Shown here piece by piece: positions 45,895-58,516 of a stretch of 64,000 nt of DNA. The position numbers and the translations under genes were made by a program. Location: assembly GCF_011075055.1 (NCBI RefSeq), contig NC_058145.1, positions 2,554,887 to 2,618,886 on the forward strand, read 5' to 3'. Each line of letters begins with the position of its first letter. Position 1 is the first letter of the stretch. A model generated the notes under the pieces. The model saw nothing but the letters and a program-made list of their open reading frames with translations. It made no database searches and had not been told where the DNA came from. This stretch comes from Mangifera indica (taxonomy: Eukaryota; Streptophyta; Magnoliopsida; Sapindales; Anacardiaceae).

Positions 45895-48800
45895 TAGTCC
45901 TGGCCACGGTTTATGAACCGGCAGTTTTGAAAAGGACCCTGAATCGAAACCGTAATAGGACAGTTAGTTCATGGTTTGGAACTGAAGGTTCTGGTTCATG
46001 AGCCCGGTTCGGAATCGACGATTTTGGTTCGAAATCAATATTGAACTATCAATTCTAATACATAATCTTGATTTAATTTTTAAATTATTAATTACAATAA
46101 TTGAAAATTAAAAGAAATGTTTGGACTTAATTTTTTAATTAAGCTTCCAACGTATCTTTTTGGGGTTTAGAATAATCAAAACTTACGTAGTTCTCTTACC
46201 TTTGCATATCTAATAGCTAGCAGTACCCTCTTACCTTATCATTCACCTCCACTATCTTGAGTATTATTTCTCGTCATCGAACTATCCGTAGTTAAATCAA
46301 GCGATTTTTCATTGAAGTCCACTTTTATTTCTTGTTGGCGTAATTCGGCTCTTGTCCAATCGTCCACGCATACTTGGGCTTCAATAGATTCAGGAGCCAA
46401 ACTTGATCACCTCTCATCTAATATATTACTCCCTTGACTAAAAGCTTGTTCTACTACTACAGTTGATACTGGTGCTGCCAGAACTTGTTTAGCAATAGCT
46501 GCTAATGTTGGAAATGTTGATGCATGTCGACTCCACCATTCTAGAACTGGAAAGTCTTTACCTATATTGTTGTCACTAAACTCAAAAATAGTAGTTAAAT
46601 AAATATCAAGCTTCGAGGTGGACCCTAATGTTCCTCTTGGTCTTTTGCCCCTTTGCATCATAATACGATCACCATAACTCATATTTTGGGTTGATGATGG
46701 GGCAATAGGTGGTAAAGAGGAAGAAAACCCACTTTAGTTACCATAAATTAATGAATATTCAGCATAAATTTTTTTAATTAAATTCATAATATTAGTTATA
46801 GTTAATGGAATATTAACTTCATCTAATTGCAAACATTCATAATATAATGTCAAATAATCTGTGACACCATCTAATTTAAATCTAGGATTAAAAAAACATG
46901 CAACAAGAAAAAGTTCTAGAATTGTTTTATAGTAACTTAACCATTTTGTTTTCATTAAAAAAATAGCTTCTTGTAGAATAATATCTTGTTCAGTTTCTTG
47001 TAAAGCCCAATAATATTAACAACTTCATTTAAAAACAAATAAGAAGTGGGATAATAAACCCCACTTAAAGTATATGTTGCATTATTAAAATTTCTTAATA
47101 CATTTAAAATTGTTTTACAAATATCCCAATGTTGGAGATATAATGTAACTTGTGACACATGTTGTGAAATAAATGAGCGTAATAAATCCATATAATCAAA
47201 AGACTCTTTGAGTAATTCATATGTTGAATTCCAACGAGTTGGCACGTCTTTAGGAAATATTTTTTGTCTTCTATTATGTTATTTACAAAATTTACCTCAT
47301 TCTTTCATAGTTTGGGGATGTGTCCATAAAAATGAAATTGTTGTTTTTATTAAACTAATAAAATTATTAAGACAATGTAAACCATCTTGTACACATAAAT
47401 TTAATACATGGCATACACATCTAATATAAAAAACTCTACCACCTAAATTAGGTTTGCAAATATTAATTAAATCATTTATTGATGCAGTATTTGAACATGC
47501 ATTATCAAATGAAATTGAAAAAATTTTATAAAGTAATTTATATTCTTCTAATATTCCTTTAATTATTCTATAAATATTATCGGTCGTATTTCGTTCATCA
47601 AACACCCTAAATGCTAAAATTCTTTTTTGTAATAGAAAATTGGCATCTATCCAATGACAAGTTATACTCATATGAGAGTGAACTGGCCAATGGTCACTCC
47701 AAATATCACTACATATAGATACACGTCCATTAAAATTTGTAAAAAATTGAATTAATTCTCTTTTTTGTTTTTTATATAAACTAAATAATATTCTTTTTAA
47801 TGTGTTTCTTGGAATAGTTTTATGTATAGGATTTAATGCAGTTTTATAATAATTATTAAAACCTAAATTTTCACCAAAACTAAATGTTAAATGATTTATT
47901 GCTACCATTTTTGCAAATTCTTCTTTACTTTTATTATCACTATACATAAATAAAGATTTGTGTGTAGAACCATACCCGGTTATTCGTGTTTGGCCTCGGC
48001 TTTGCCCATTTTTTCGGATGCTTTGACTCCAAGTGCCTTTTGAATGTCCCGTATCCACCTCTTTGTTTGAATTTATAAATTTGCCTACAATAATTGCAAG
48101 CAACGTCGAAAGTACCATCTTCTTTTTATATTTTCTTGAAATAAATCTTGAAAATATCGGATGTAGGAATTTTTTGAGAGTGTTGTTCCATCTCCATTTG
48201 TTGTTGATGTTGTTGTTGTTGCTCCACCTCTACATATTGGCTTTCACTTTCTTGTGTTGAAAAATCATCTATAAATTGATTTTCATTCACATTTGATATA
48301 TGTGAATATTGACCAAATCTCCTATTACCGGAAGAATTTCCACTACTTGTCATTTTTTGATAATAAATAAATTTATTATATAAATAAATGATATAATTAA
48401 TTATGAAAGATAATAAAAAAATAATAAATAAAATTAATTATAGAAATAAATTCTATAATTAATTATGAATTGTATAATAAAAATTGAAATTGAAATTAAT
48501 AAAAAATTAAGAAAGAATTTAATTAAATTTAAGAGAATTTGATTGAATTGAAAGATTAAGAGTCTTAAGAGTTGAAAGAATGAGAATGAGAGTTTGAAGG
48601 ATTGAGTGAGAGAGTGGAGAGATTGAAATTTGAGAGATTGAAATTTGAAAGGGTATATATATAGGAAAAAAAAAATTTTAAAAAATTAAAAAATAGTGGG
48701 GTGAATTGCGATTTTAAAAATTGCAGGGGACCAACGGTCCCTACAATTTTCTTCTACAAGCCAACGATTCCCTACGCAGGGAACCGTTGGCTGTTTAATA

Positions 48801-49031
48801 AATTTTAAAAAATAAAAATAATTCAAAATTTTTCGGTTCAACACAGTAAACCGTTGCTTTACATGTCGGTTCATAAATCGGGTGTGAATCAACGGTTTCA
48901 CGGTTCAAAATTAGGTAAACCGCTAAAATCCGGTTTCAGTTCCGGTTCCAAGTTTGCCGATTTCGATTCTAGTTTTATCCGAGCCGGTTTCAATCTAGTT
49001 CACGGGCCAAACCGGCCCGTGGCCAAGTCTA
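45895..49031 (-). mobile_element. hAT-superfamily transposon (RICESLEEPER-like), complete ends, 5' of OMA1
   Basis: Inverted termini TAGTCCTGGCCACGG (left) and TAGACTTGGCCACGG (right, reverse-complemented) are flanked on both sides by GTTGAAAC (45887-45894 and 49032-49039), a perfect 8-bp target duplication. Subterminal DNA is rich in repeated CCGGTTC/GAACCGG words at both ends, as in many hAT elements. The element is 3137 bp and carries a minus-strand transposase relic. It lies about 107 bp upstream of the OMA1 start codon, so it separates that gene from its original distal promoter. Confidence 0.92.
46405..48353 (-). pseudogene. hAT transposase pseudogene, BED-finger type
   Basis: It begins MTSSGNSSGNRRFGQ. 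A TAA (48126-48128) then interrupts the frame just before a BED zinc finger (ACNYC ... HLESKH). A frame change follows near 48000-48040, and then comes the RNase-H-like core (SICSDIWSDHWPVHSHMSIT, then VCHVLNLCVQDGL) in 47297-47980. Two stops (TGA, TAA) lie near 47270-47300, followed by PTRWNSTYELLKESF (near 47225), a middle segment, and the C-terminal dimerisation motif FPVLEWWSRHASTFPTLAAI with STVVVEQAFS at 46407-46600. The protein is complete in plan but broken in several places. Confidence 0.88.
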
Positions 49032-49355
49032 GTTGAAACCCAAACAAGCCCTAATAAAATGGGTAGATTATCCGGAAGATACGTGGATAATCCGCCAAAA
49101 AATGGGTATACATTTTAGATTTTCAAACAAATATCTCTTTTAAATCCACATCAATGCATAATAAATTTTTACGGATGAGTCGGATATGTCTACAAGTCAT
49201 TTGTTATTTTTTTATCCATTTTCTTCTTTATCTTTAATATCAAACTTATATCACACTCAACTTAAATTTCATATATTTTTTTCTCTCTTGATTTAAAATG
49301 AATTCAAATTCACTTTAAAATTAAATAAATTTAAAGAATATAAGTACTAAACATA

Positions 49356-49405
<50 letters not shown>

Positions 49406-49830
49406 CTTCCGTGTTTAAATTTTTATTCTTCCACGAAATACTTATGTACTTGAAAAGAAAAATATTAAAAATTATTAAATGAATACATTTAAAATAATTA
49501 AAAATTAATAAAAATTAATATTAATAGATAATTCATAAATCGACCTGTATTTGGTGCAGGTACAGATTTTAGAAATTATTACTCATAACTCAACTGGTTT
49601 TTGGTCCACACCCGTTATACCTACACCCATATAGATTTGGTCTACACCCAACCTAATCCACTAGTTTGTTAGGTCTATCCAAAACAATATTTCTGAATAT
49701 AGGGAAAGAAAATGGCAAATGTATAAATAAAAAAAATATATCAATTTTTTATTTTGATAATAATTACTATATGTATTTAAAATGAGTTCAAAATTAGTAT
49801 ATTTTACATTAACTTAAAATCATTCTGTCA
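49032..49830. other. Gene-free stretch left of pseudogene c
   Basis: This is AT-rich, with a long TTA microsatellite (49356-49405), degenerate repeat sequence and, at its right edge, a fragment resembling the short palindromic MITE (about 49745-49825). The MITE fragment abuts the breakpoint where block II homology begins. Confidence 0.6.
49356..49405. repeat. (TTA)n microsatellite
   Basis: About 16 uninterrupted TTA/ATT triplets. Confidence 0.9.
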
Positions 49831-51555
49831 TCATTTGGGTTGCTTCTATTATTTCCTTTGCAATCTTTTCCTGTATCTCAGGATGCTTACAAACTAAGGA
49901 AAAAAAACCAAGAAATGGTGACAGCCGTGGTGTCTTTGCCAGCAATTACAAAATTCAGAACTACGCCCCTTGTGTACTTTGGATCAGTCTCTTCCAGTTC
50001 CAAAAACTTTGACACTTGATCTGTTAGCAAATTACACAAATATTATTAGAACCCAGATGGTTTGAGATGTTACACTTACAGGTTTTAAATCATTTTGCGG
50101 ATTATGGAGTTGCTCCATTTTGCTTTTGTTTAATTTGTATACAAATTCATCAATCACTTTGATGTTCTTCCTCAATTCAGCCGCTGATCCAATGTTCAGG
50201 AACCGCTTAATCTTCCAAAGAAATCAGCATTTCCAAGAGAAGTAATGGCATTTGCTTCATCAAAAGCCTCGGGGAATCGAGCTCCTTCATCATAAGTTCC
50301 AGATAAACCATCTAAATCTATACCCAATATGACTTTAAACGCAGAGCCTAAAGTTGCTTTCATGAAAAAATTCCTGCAAATTAAAACAAAATAACAGTAA
50401 TCATTAATTAAGCAGAATCATTAATTATTCTTCTAATGTAAAAACTGTCCGAATAGTGTCTGATTTGAACTAATATTAATTATGATTTCTGTTTAATAAA
50501 ACCCTAAAATTGAATAATATGATGAAAATTTTTAGATGTGTTTAAATTATCAATAAAAGATAAATACAGTACTTATAAACTTAATAGACAACTTTAGTAT
50601 TGGTTTTAATGTTTATCGGACTTTTGAGAAGGGGGTCCATTCACCAACACTATATATTGGATAGCTCTTCACCAAAGTAGCACGGAAACTTATAATGGGA
50701 TGTGTTTCCACGTTTAAAAACGTTTTGTTTCCGAAACTTATAGGAAATGTTTCAGATCATTTCAAAATTTTTGAAAAATTTTAAAACGCGTTTCTTTTAA
50801 AAAAAAAAATTGTGAAATCGATTAAACACGTCTTTTGTATTTTCAAACTAAAAATGTCTTTAAATCTCATATTGAATTCATCTTCTTTCTACTCTTTAAT
50901 GTGTTACTCATCTTTTTTCCAACATATCATATAGATTAATGTATATTGTTGTTTTTTTTCTTAAATATCTATGTGTGTTTGCTCAAGAACAATTTACAAT
51001 AGGTTTTATGATTCTATTTTATAGTATTCTTTTTCTTCATTCTTTTTTAATTAGTTATTTTTATATTATACAAGTTTATGTATTTTTGTTATAAAAAATT
51101 TAGTATTTATAAAAAAACTCTCATCTTTTTCATATTTATAAGTTTTCCCACATTTCCGTTTCCTATATTTTTTAAAAAATTCATTTTCACATTTCCGTTT
51201 CCACGTTTCTCCATTTCCGTTTCCGTGCAATATAGCTCCTCACACATAAACCACACTCACTTCTATCAAGTAATCTTCAGAGCACTACGAATTCAGATTA
51301 TATAATGACATTCTGGATAACCATATAACCCTAAAAAATTATAATTTAGTATTTTATAATTTATGTGCAGACAGTGTGAAATTAGGATTACATGATTAAA
51401 GTTTCATGTCATGTAAATTAAACCTGACAAAAACTATTTATTAAGAAACTCATACTTGCATGTCTAACGATGGGTTTGCTGCAGGAAGTTAAAGACCGCA
51501 CTGCTAAAGTCTCTCAGTATCTTGGTGGAGAATTCATAGCTAGATACTTTGAACT
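49831..51555 (-). pseudogene. CYP704 pseudogene c (further truncated copy of the chimeric pseudogene)
   Basis: Sequence begins abruptly in the middle of exon 4 (about 49831), so the type 2 exons 6-5 and the fusion joint are missing. The remainder shows the same damage as pseudogenes a and b: an extra A (49900-49907), loss of the 5' end of exon 4 (about 50012), the extra base at the exon 3 start as in b, and an exon 2 fragment (51455 to about 51545) fused to upstream DNA. Private changes include a one-base loss in exon 3 near 50218, an extra G in the exon 2 fragment and a 561-bp transposon in intron 2. Confidence 0.88.
50671..51231. mobile_element. 561-bp non-autonomous TIR element in pseudogene c
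   Basis: GTAGCACGGAAAC near the left end and, reverse-complemented, ATTGCACGGAAAC at the right form the inverted termini. The interior repeats GTTTCC words on both strands. It is flanked by ATAGCTCTTC (50661-50670) and ATAGCTCCTC (51232-51241), a 9-10 bp target duplication with one mismatch. Pseudogenes a and b have the uninterrupted site. It encodes no protein. The superfamily could be Mutator or hAT. Confidence 0.75.
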
Positions 51556-52425
51556 AAGAGGAGATTGAAAACAAATTTAAAAAAAAAAAAAATCTTCAGC
51601 ACCAAATTAACCATCAATTAAAACTTAGAAAAATCCTTCAATACAACATCCTCTCCACTACAACAAAATTAACCAAATTCGTTAATTTTCCATTCACATA
51701 ATTTATCACCTATTCGAACAAAGCTGAGTCTAGTTCAAATGAAAATTGTTTTGTTTAAGTTCATTGAGTCAGAATTAAAGACAACTCAAGTTTAGTTAGA
51801 ACAAAAAATGATTTACTTGTTTCAATTCGAGTTTAACTTAAATTTATAGTTTGAATCCGCGGTTTGGATTTGTTGTTCTAATTCATATCTAATTGGCAAA
51901 ATAATGTCGTTTTACCAATAAGCTACAAACTTGAGCAATAAAATTAAACCACAAATTTGAGACACAATTTTGAACTATGAATTCAAACCAAACTTGAACT
52001 TGAGCAAGACCGAATTAAACTCTCTCTATCTAAAGTTTGACTCAGCTTCAAAAATGAATTGTAACTAAGTTAAACTGAACGGAGTCAACTTTCGAAACGA
52101 ACTAACTTTGTGGTGCTCAAACCTTGCATCTACTTTATCAAAGGAAGCTGGGGCCTAACAATATTCGTGTCAGGTCGATTGCTATTCTACCACTCAGTAT
52201 TACAAATTTACTACAAATTTATGGTCATTGATGCGTAAAGAGTCGATTGAAAGATTTTAATAAAAGTTTTATTTAGGTTGCAAAATGCCAATTATTAATA
52301 CTTACAACTAGGCACATGAAACGTAAAGAGTACCACACAAACACAGCAAGATAATCAGCATTATATCTGTTCCTGTTGGCTCTAAATTTAGGCAGGTGCC
52401 AAGGCCAGTAGGAAGATAAAGATGT

Positions 52426-54961
52426 TTAAGCATTAAACGTTTCTTCATTTCTAGATCTGGGAAAGACGCGGAGATGGAGTCCACCATCAATTTGAAGAGT
52501 GAGTGCCGTTTTATACTTGACTGGTTTACTTTCATCACTGAGCTTAAATCTGTAGCTTCCAATCAGGATCATAGAGAAAATTTTCATCTGCTTGTAAGCA
52601 AAATCCTTTCCTATACAGATTCTCGGACCCCCCTGTTCATCACAATTCATCTAATTGATCAGCTAGTCTCAACAAAGTCTTTCTTGAGTGTCAGAAATTT
52701 CATGATTACACCTCTTATCTCACCTGGAAGGCCGTGAAGATGAAAGGGCTTTCCGGCCGGAAATGGCCATTTTCATTGAGCCATCTCTCTGGTCGGAATT
52801 CTTCTGCATCATTTCCCCATAAATCTTTCATCCTGCCCATCGCATAAGGCACAAAAGCAACCACATCGCCTTTTTTCACACTGAAACCATCCGGCAGCGT
52901 GTCATCGGAAAATACACTCTTCCCATCCTGTGACACCACCAACAAGCACTTTTCTCAAACAAACAGAGCCAATCGCAAAGCTTTATCCCTCTAAGAGAAA
53001 TACAACGTGTACCCACTTAAATTACACAAATGGGTATGCATTTATATATATCATCGAATGATTGGATGTTATTTTATACTAAATTTAAAATCACTCAATC
53101 ATAAGATTATACATATACTTACCACAGGAACTGGGGGATACAGTCTGAGTGTCTCAGACAAAGCTGCGTGGACATAATGCATATTGTCAAGGGTTTCTTC
53201 ATTAACTTTGGCTGCAAGTTCCTCAATGCTTGATTCACTACTCACTTGGGTTGCTTCTATTATTTCCTTTGCAATCTTTTCCTGTATCTCAGGATGCTTA
53301 CAAAGCAAGTAAAAAAACCAAGAAAGAGTGATAGCCGTGGTGTCTTTACCGGCAATTACAAAATTCAGAACTATGTCCCTTAAGTATTTTGGATCAGTCT
53401 CTCCCAGCTCCAAAAACCTTGACAAAATGTCTTCTTTCTTCCCCTGAAACATTTGATATGTTAGCAAATTACACAATTATTGCTAAAACCCAGACGGTTT
53501 GAGATGTTACACTTACAGGTTTTAAATCATTTTGTGGATTACTGAGTTGCTCCTTTTTGCTTTTAATTAATTTGTATACAAATTCATCAATCACTTTGAT
53601 GTTCTTCCTCAATTCAGCCTCTGATCCAATGTTCAGGAACCGCTTAATTTTCCAAAACAAATCAGCAAATCGAAAAGAAGTAATGGCATTTGCTTTATCA
53701 AAAGCCTTAGTGAATCGAGCTCCTTCATCATAAGTTCCAGATAAACCATCTAAATCTATACCTAATATGACTTTAAACACAGAGTCTAAAGTTGCTCTCA
53801 TTAAAAAATCCTGCAAATTAACACGAAAAACAGTAATCATTAATTAAGCAGAATTATTAATTATTCTTCTAATGTAAAAACTGTTTGAAAAATTCTTGAC
53901 TTGGACTAACATTAATTATAATTTTGATTTGATAAAACTGGAAAATTAAATAATCTAATAATAGTTTCCAATTGGGTAATTTAATAATAATTTCTAAATA
54001 GATTTAAGTGATCAATAAAGATAAACGTAATGCGTTTAAAATGTTATAATTTAGGCAAACAGTAGTAGTATTAGTTTTAAAATTTATTAGATATTTGATG
54101 TGGGGTTTATTCACCTACTCCATAAATTGGCGGGCTTCTCTTTTCGAAACCACAATCACTTCTATGTAAGCAATCTCAGGAGTTTTACAAGTTTAGATTG
54201 CATGATGGCATTCTGGATATTCCTATAACCTTGAAGAATTATAATTCAGTATTTTATAATTTATGTATTAAGATTGCATTATTGAAGTTACATGTTAGGT
54301 AAATTAAATCTGACAAAAACTACTCATTAAGAAACTCATACTTGCATGTCTAAAGATGGGTTTGCAGCAGAAGCTTCAGAAATTATTCGAGCAAGCTTTA
54401 CAGCAGTGTTTTTAAAGACCACACTGCCAAAGTCTCTCACTATCTTAGTGGAGAATTCATAGCTTGATACTTTCCTTTGATGTTTCCACTTCTCTCCATC
54501 AACAGCAAAGATCCCATCTCCCAGTAGATCTTTCACAACGTTTTGGAAAAGTCCCTGCAGCTTCCACTTACGTGGTAGAATTAAAATTTTCTGCTAATCA
54601 TTCATTCAAAATAAAGATATAGTAGGCTATTTATTACCTTGCCATAGTTTGGAAAGTTTGTTTTGAGGATGTGTTCAACAACAGCAGGATCAACGGTGAA
54701 AATTTCAGATGAGGAGAAAGAACGCAATCTGTAAGTTTTATATTTGCGACAGAGTTCGGTGATGAAGTCAAGTAGCGTGTTATAATGGAGTATTTTGTTC
54801 AGGTGAGTGCTGCCGAACGGGTGATATTTTTTAGTCTTCTGAGACGATTTTGTGACATGGGTTCCGAGGATAAGGATGGCAGAGATTAGAGCTAAAGCTG
54901 CTGCTATAAGAGGGATGAAGGAAAAGGAAAATTCTTGTGGGTCGCTCATGATCATTGACAT
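52426..54961 (-). CDS. CYP704-family cytochrome P450, type 1, intact (P450-6)
   Basis: Exons 54638-54961, 54342-54554, 53517-53810, 53123-53443, 52724-52927 and 52426-52632 encode 520 aa with GT-AG introns. It has the same landmarks and residue numbers as P450-4, its block II partner, and differs from it at only scattered positions (for example a Leu in the GLFQN start of exon 2 and Phe in EFSFSF near the N-terminus). Intron 4 keeps a nearly complete short MITE (195 bp). It has the best TATA element of the type 1 genes, about 50 bp upstream of the ATG. Confidence 0.93.
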
Positions 54962-55010
54962 TTGTGCTTTTCGGACTTCCGATTCAGGTTTTTTTATTAT
55001 TTAATCTTCC

Positions 55011-55017
55011 CTTTATA
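55011..55017 (-). promoter_or_regulatory. TATA box of P450-6
   Basis: The coding strand reads GGTATAAAGGG about 50 bp upstream of the start codon. It is the only copy of the type 1 set with an exact TATAAAG preceded by a non-A base. Confidence 0.55.
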
Positions 55018-56233
55018 CCGTCTTTTTTCCCCCAACTCCTAACTTTCAACTATTTTTTGGATTGGCTTAATTTCAAATACTCCTAACTTTCAACCATTAG
55101 TAGTCATCACCAGTGTTTTAAAGAGTCCCATTGTTAAAAAAAAATCTTGTAACTTATTCAACAAGGAATTTCTCTGCCTTTACGACCACCATTCATCGAG
55201 GTTTCGGTCGCCAAGTCTCTTGTCATCAAGTCTCCAACTTTCTTGATCTTTTAACAGGAGGTAAATGTCAACCTCGTGATTTATTATCAATAATTTATCT
55301 TTAAAATAATTTTTTAATTTTGATAATAAAATATTATTCAAATCAAACATATCTTTAAAAGATACCTCATGAAGAAGGTGAGCAATGGATTCATATATAC
55401 CCAACACCCTCGACTCTTATTCTTGGGATGTGTGAGAATGCTTTTCAAAAAAACAAGGGTTTAAATGAAACTCAACTAAAATTAGGGGTACAGTAATTTT
55501 TTAAAAATTAATTTAACGTGTATTAGTTTATTCCTGGCTTTTGGTAGTACAAAAGTATAATTTCTGATATGAAAAAATTTGATCCAAAATTAGTAACAAG
55601 CTGAATTTACAAAATTGAAAAGACACAAAAGGCTTGCATTAAATTTAAACAACATGTTAATTAATTAAATAAATATAATTTCTGATTAAAAAATTATGAA
55701 CCCTATAATAAATGAATACTTTAAGCAAAGAAATGTAAATGGGTTTCTTACAAAACATATTAAAAATAAGAGCAATACTATGTGTACCCACTTTGGGTAC
55801 ACAAATATATACACATTCATATGTGTCATTATATGATTAGTTATTATTTTATTCTTAATTCAAAATCATCTAATCATATTATGACACATATAAATGTGTA
55901 TATATTTATGTACTTAAAGTGGGTATATATAGTTTTATTATAAAAATAATATATAAATAGATATATATTTATATATATTAAATAATATTTTATTTTTAAT
56001 TTAAAATTATTAAATTATATGATAATATATATTAAATATGTATTTAATTATATATTTAAAATATATATGTATAATTTTATATCTTTTATTGTTGCAGGAA
56101 TTCCTAACAATGTGTTAATTTGGGTGAAAGAATAAATTAAAAAAGTGCCGTACCATTCTTTATTTCTGAGGCTCAAATAGTCAAAACATTTAGATTCCAC
56201 GTGCAAAATTTTAAGGAAACTAGATTTATCTAC
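55018..56233. other. Spacer upstream of P450-6
   Basis: No gene is supported. It is homologous to 31956-32982 except for an extra short palindromic MITE (55771-55939) and adjoining AT-rich repeat to about 56080. Confidence 0.6.
55771..55939. repeat. Short palindromic MITE, best-preserved copy
   Basis: The two arms are long near-perfect inverted repeats. The left begins AGCAATACTATGTGTACCCA, and the right reverse-complemented begins AATAAAACTATATATACCCA; both continue with ATATATACACAT-like sequence and CATATGTGTCAT. It is absent from the homologous spacer of P450-4, so it moved after block II was duplicated. Diverged relatives are at 3727, 7003, 12981, 20127 and 53003. Confidence 0.7.
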
Positions 56234-56712
56234 TGTTAGGACTCATGTACTACTCCTGTAGGAAGAATAAAGAAAATGTTTCCCAAGACACGTGGCAACA
56301 AGCTAAAAGAGCAAATGATAAACTCCCAGTTGCATGGACCTCACAATATAAGGAGAACATGTGGCAAACAAGGGGAGACCTGGGCTATTAGGGGACATCA
56401 AAGCAGTGGAGGGGGAGGAGAAAATCATCAGTCATTTTACAGCAGAAATTGGGAAAATCAGGGGAGAGTGCGAGCCTCTCGAATGCCCTGCTTAATCTAC
56501 CATTTCATTTGTATGTAATTAGAGAAACAGTAATCATTTTTCATTTTCCAGAACAGAGCTTAATTTGTCTTGCTGAATGTTTGTCATTTTACATTCAGTG
56601 TTTAATATAATATTATAAATCCCAGAAACACTCTTGTTACATAAATACACTGTTGCTTGTGTTGAGGACTGCTGAAAAAGTTGAGTGGTTGCTGCTGTAT
56701 TGAGAAGGAACT

Positions 56713-57244
56713 TGTAATATTTCCTAAATTAATAAAAGGGCAATTTGGCCATTTTGTTAAATATTTGAATAAAAATATATATGTATATATTTATAAGCCA
56801 CTTGTTTAGGTAAAAGATTATGAGAAATGCAGAGTCTACTTCCCACCACTTGTGTGCAGGCGTAACACATTCTTCCTGCCATTTATATTTGTCTAAGTAA
56901 CGCTTGCTAGACATAACTCTCCTGGAAGCCGTTTTGGAGGGATAACGGTATAAAAGAAAAGAAACAGTTTTCTAAAGGGCTCTCTGCTGGGTTTTTATAT
57001 ATGTTTCCTTTGCACAAAGAAAAGAATTCTCATCTTCACTACATAGTTGTTACATTGCTAGCAACCTTTTCTTACGCAACCAAAGAGAAAGAAGAATCTT
57101 CCGTTCGCCGGTCAGAGAAAGAGGTCATCGAGGAGACTACTTCCACGCGAAGACGAACGTGATCGCCGGAGGAGAGGTAGGCTTTTGAACCACCCTTCCC
57201 TCCTGCATCTATAACTGTGAAAGCAGTTGATATTTTTTACGCGT

Positions 57245-57305
<61 letters not shown>

Positions 57306-58516
57306 TGTTTCCAAATGTTTTAGTTATCATGATTTTATAAGTATATTCTTTATATTTATGTAAAAAGATTAAGTGTATAAATGCATACGGGAATTCAGAA
57401 TTAATTAAGCGGTGATGATGGGTTGCAATATAACTGTTGAAATAATCGTTGTATGAATTGATGGAATGTGATTCGGTGGTTAGACATATAAAGAAAGAAA
57501 ATCTGTAAATGGTTTCCAGAAAAAAAAAAAAAAAAAAGAAACGTAGGTTGTCTATATCTCTTATTGCAACAATTTTCTGTGATTATGATTTTTGTATATA
57601 TGTGTATGATTATACTGTTGAGGTTTTTTTTTTATTTCCATGAGGATCGAAAGTGAGGATTTTAGGATAGACGTTTAAAAAAAAAAAGAGAGAGAAGGAA
57701 GGATTCTGTAAACATGGTTTGTTGCATTCATTAAGTAAATAACATTACTTAATGTGTTTTATTCTTTTCTTTTAATGGCTTAATGAATGAATTGAAGTTC
57801 AATGCTTTGGATGATGCTTTCGTGGATTAATCTTTGAAATTTGGTGGATAAAAATTTCATAGATTAAGATAGCTATAAACAGAGGTATAGCCAATTAATG
57901 AGACATCTTGATTTCCGCATAAAGAGAAAACAAAATTAATTTGATATGTGATGTTAACGTGAGCGACACCTGAGACGGGTGTTCGGATTTGGTGAAGATG
58001 GATATACAATGTAACTAAAACAGATGTCTTCCAAAATGATGGCGTAAGAGGCACCTGAGACGAGTGTCCAATCAGGTACATCAGGGATGGATGTGATGGT
58101 AAGACTCCGTTGAAAATATCCATATGAAATATCAAATTTATTAAAAATATCTACTGAGTGTTACAATTTATATATTTATTTTGGGATGCTGTAGGTAGGA
58201 AAAATAATGAGACAGGCGGGGAGGCAAGTGGATCAACACATTGAACTGCGCTTTGGCTATATTTATTTTATTTCTATTCCGATCATTTTCACAATAAATT
58301 ACTTTATAGAATCCATACATTTTGGAACTATCAATTTATTTATATTCACTTAATTTTACTTTGAGACATTTTGACATAATTTTCTTTTGTATTCTAATAA
58401 GTATTATGTGATGATTTCTCATAAACATCAAATTGTATTTTATGGTTATCATTATTTAAAAAAAAAAAATTTAATTAATTACCGCTAAGGGTCCGTTTCC
58501 GGAATGGGATGTTACA
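56713..58516. mobile_element. 1.8-kb solo LTR (LTR-2) nested in LTR-1
   Basis: It starts TGTAATATTTCC and ends GGGATGTTACA, imperfect inverted ends of the TG..CA type, and is flanked by GAACT on both sides (56708-56712 and 58517-58521), a perfect 5-bp target duplication. The uninterrupted AAGGAACTGC is present once at about 34700 in the other block copy. It holds a possible plus-strand TATA element (GGTATAAAAG, about 56948), an AT microsatellite (57249-57302) and a repeated CACCTGAGACG motif (57966 and 58052). No gag or pol sequence is present. Length and ends suggest Ty3/gypsy, which is unproven. Confidence 0.88.
57249..57302. repeat. (AT)n microsatellite inside LTR-2
   Basis: About 54 bp of uninterrupted AT dinucleotides. 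Confidence 0.9.

Noticed and set aside
54962..56233. A separate gene between P450-6 and LTR-1 (frame at 55180-55407)
   Set aside because: The frame is not kept in the homologous spacer at 31956-32982 and has no recognisable motif.
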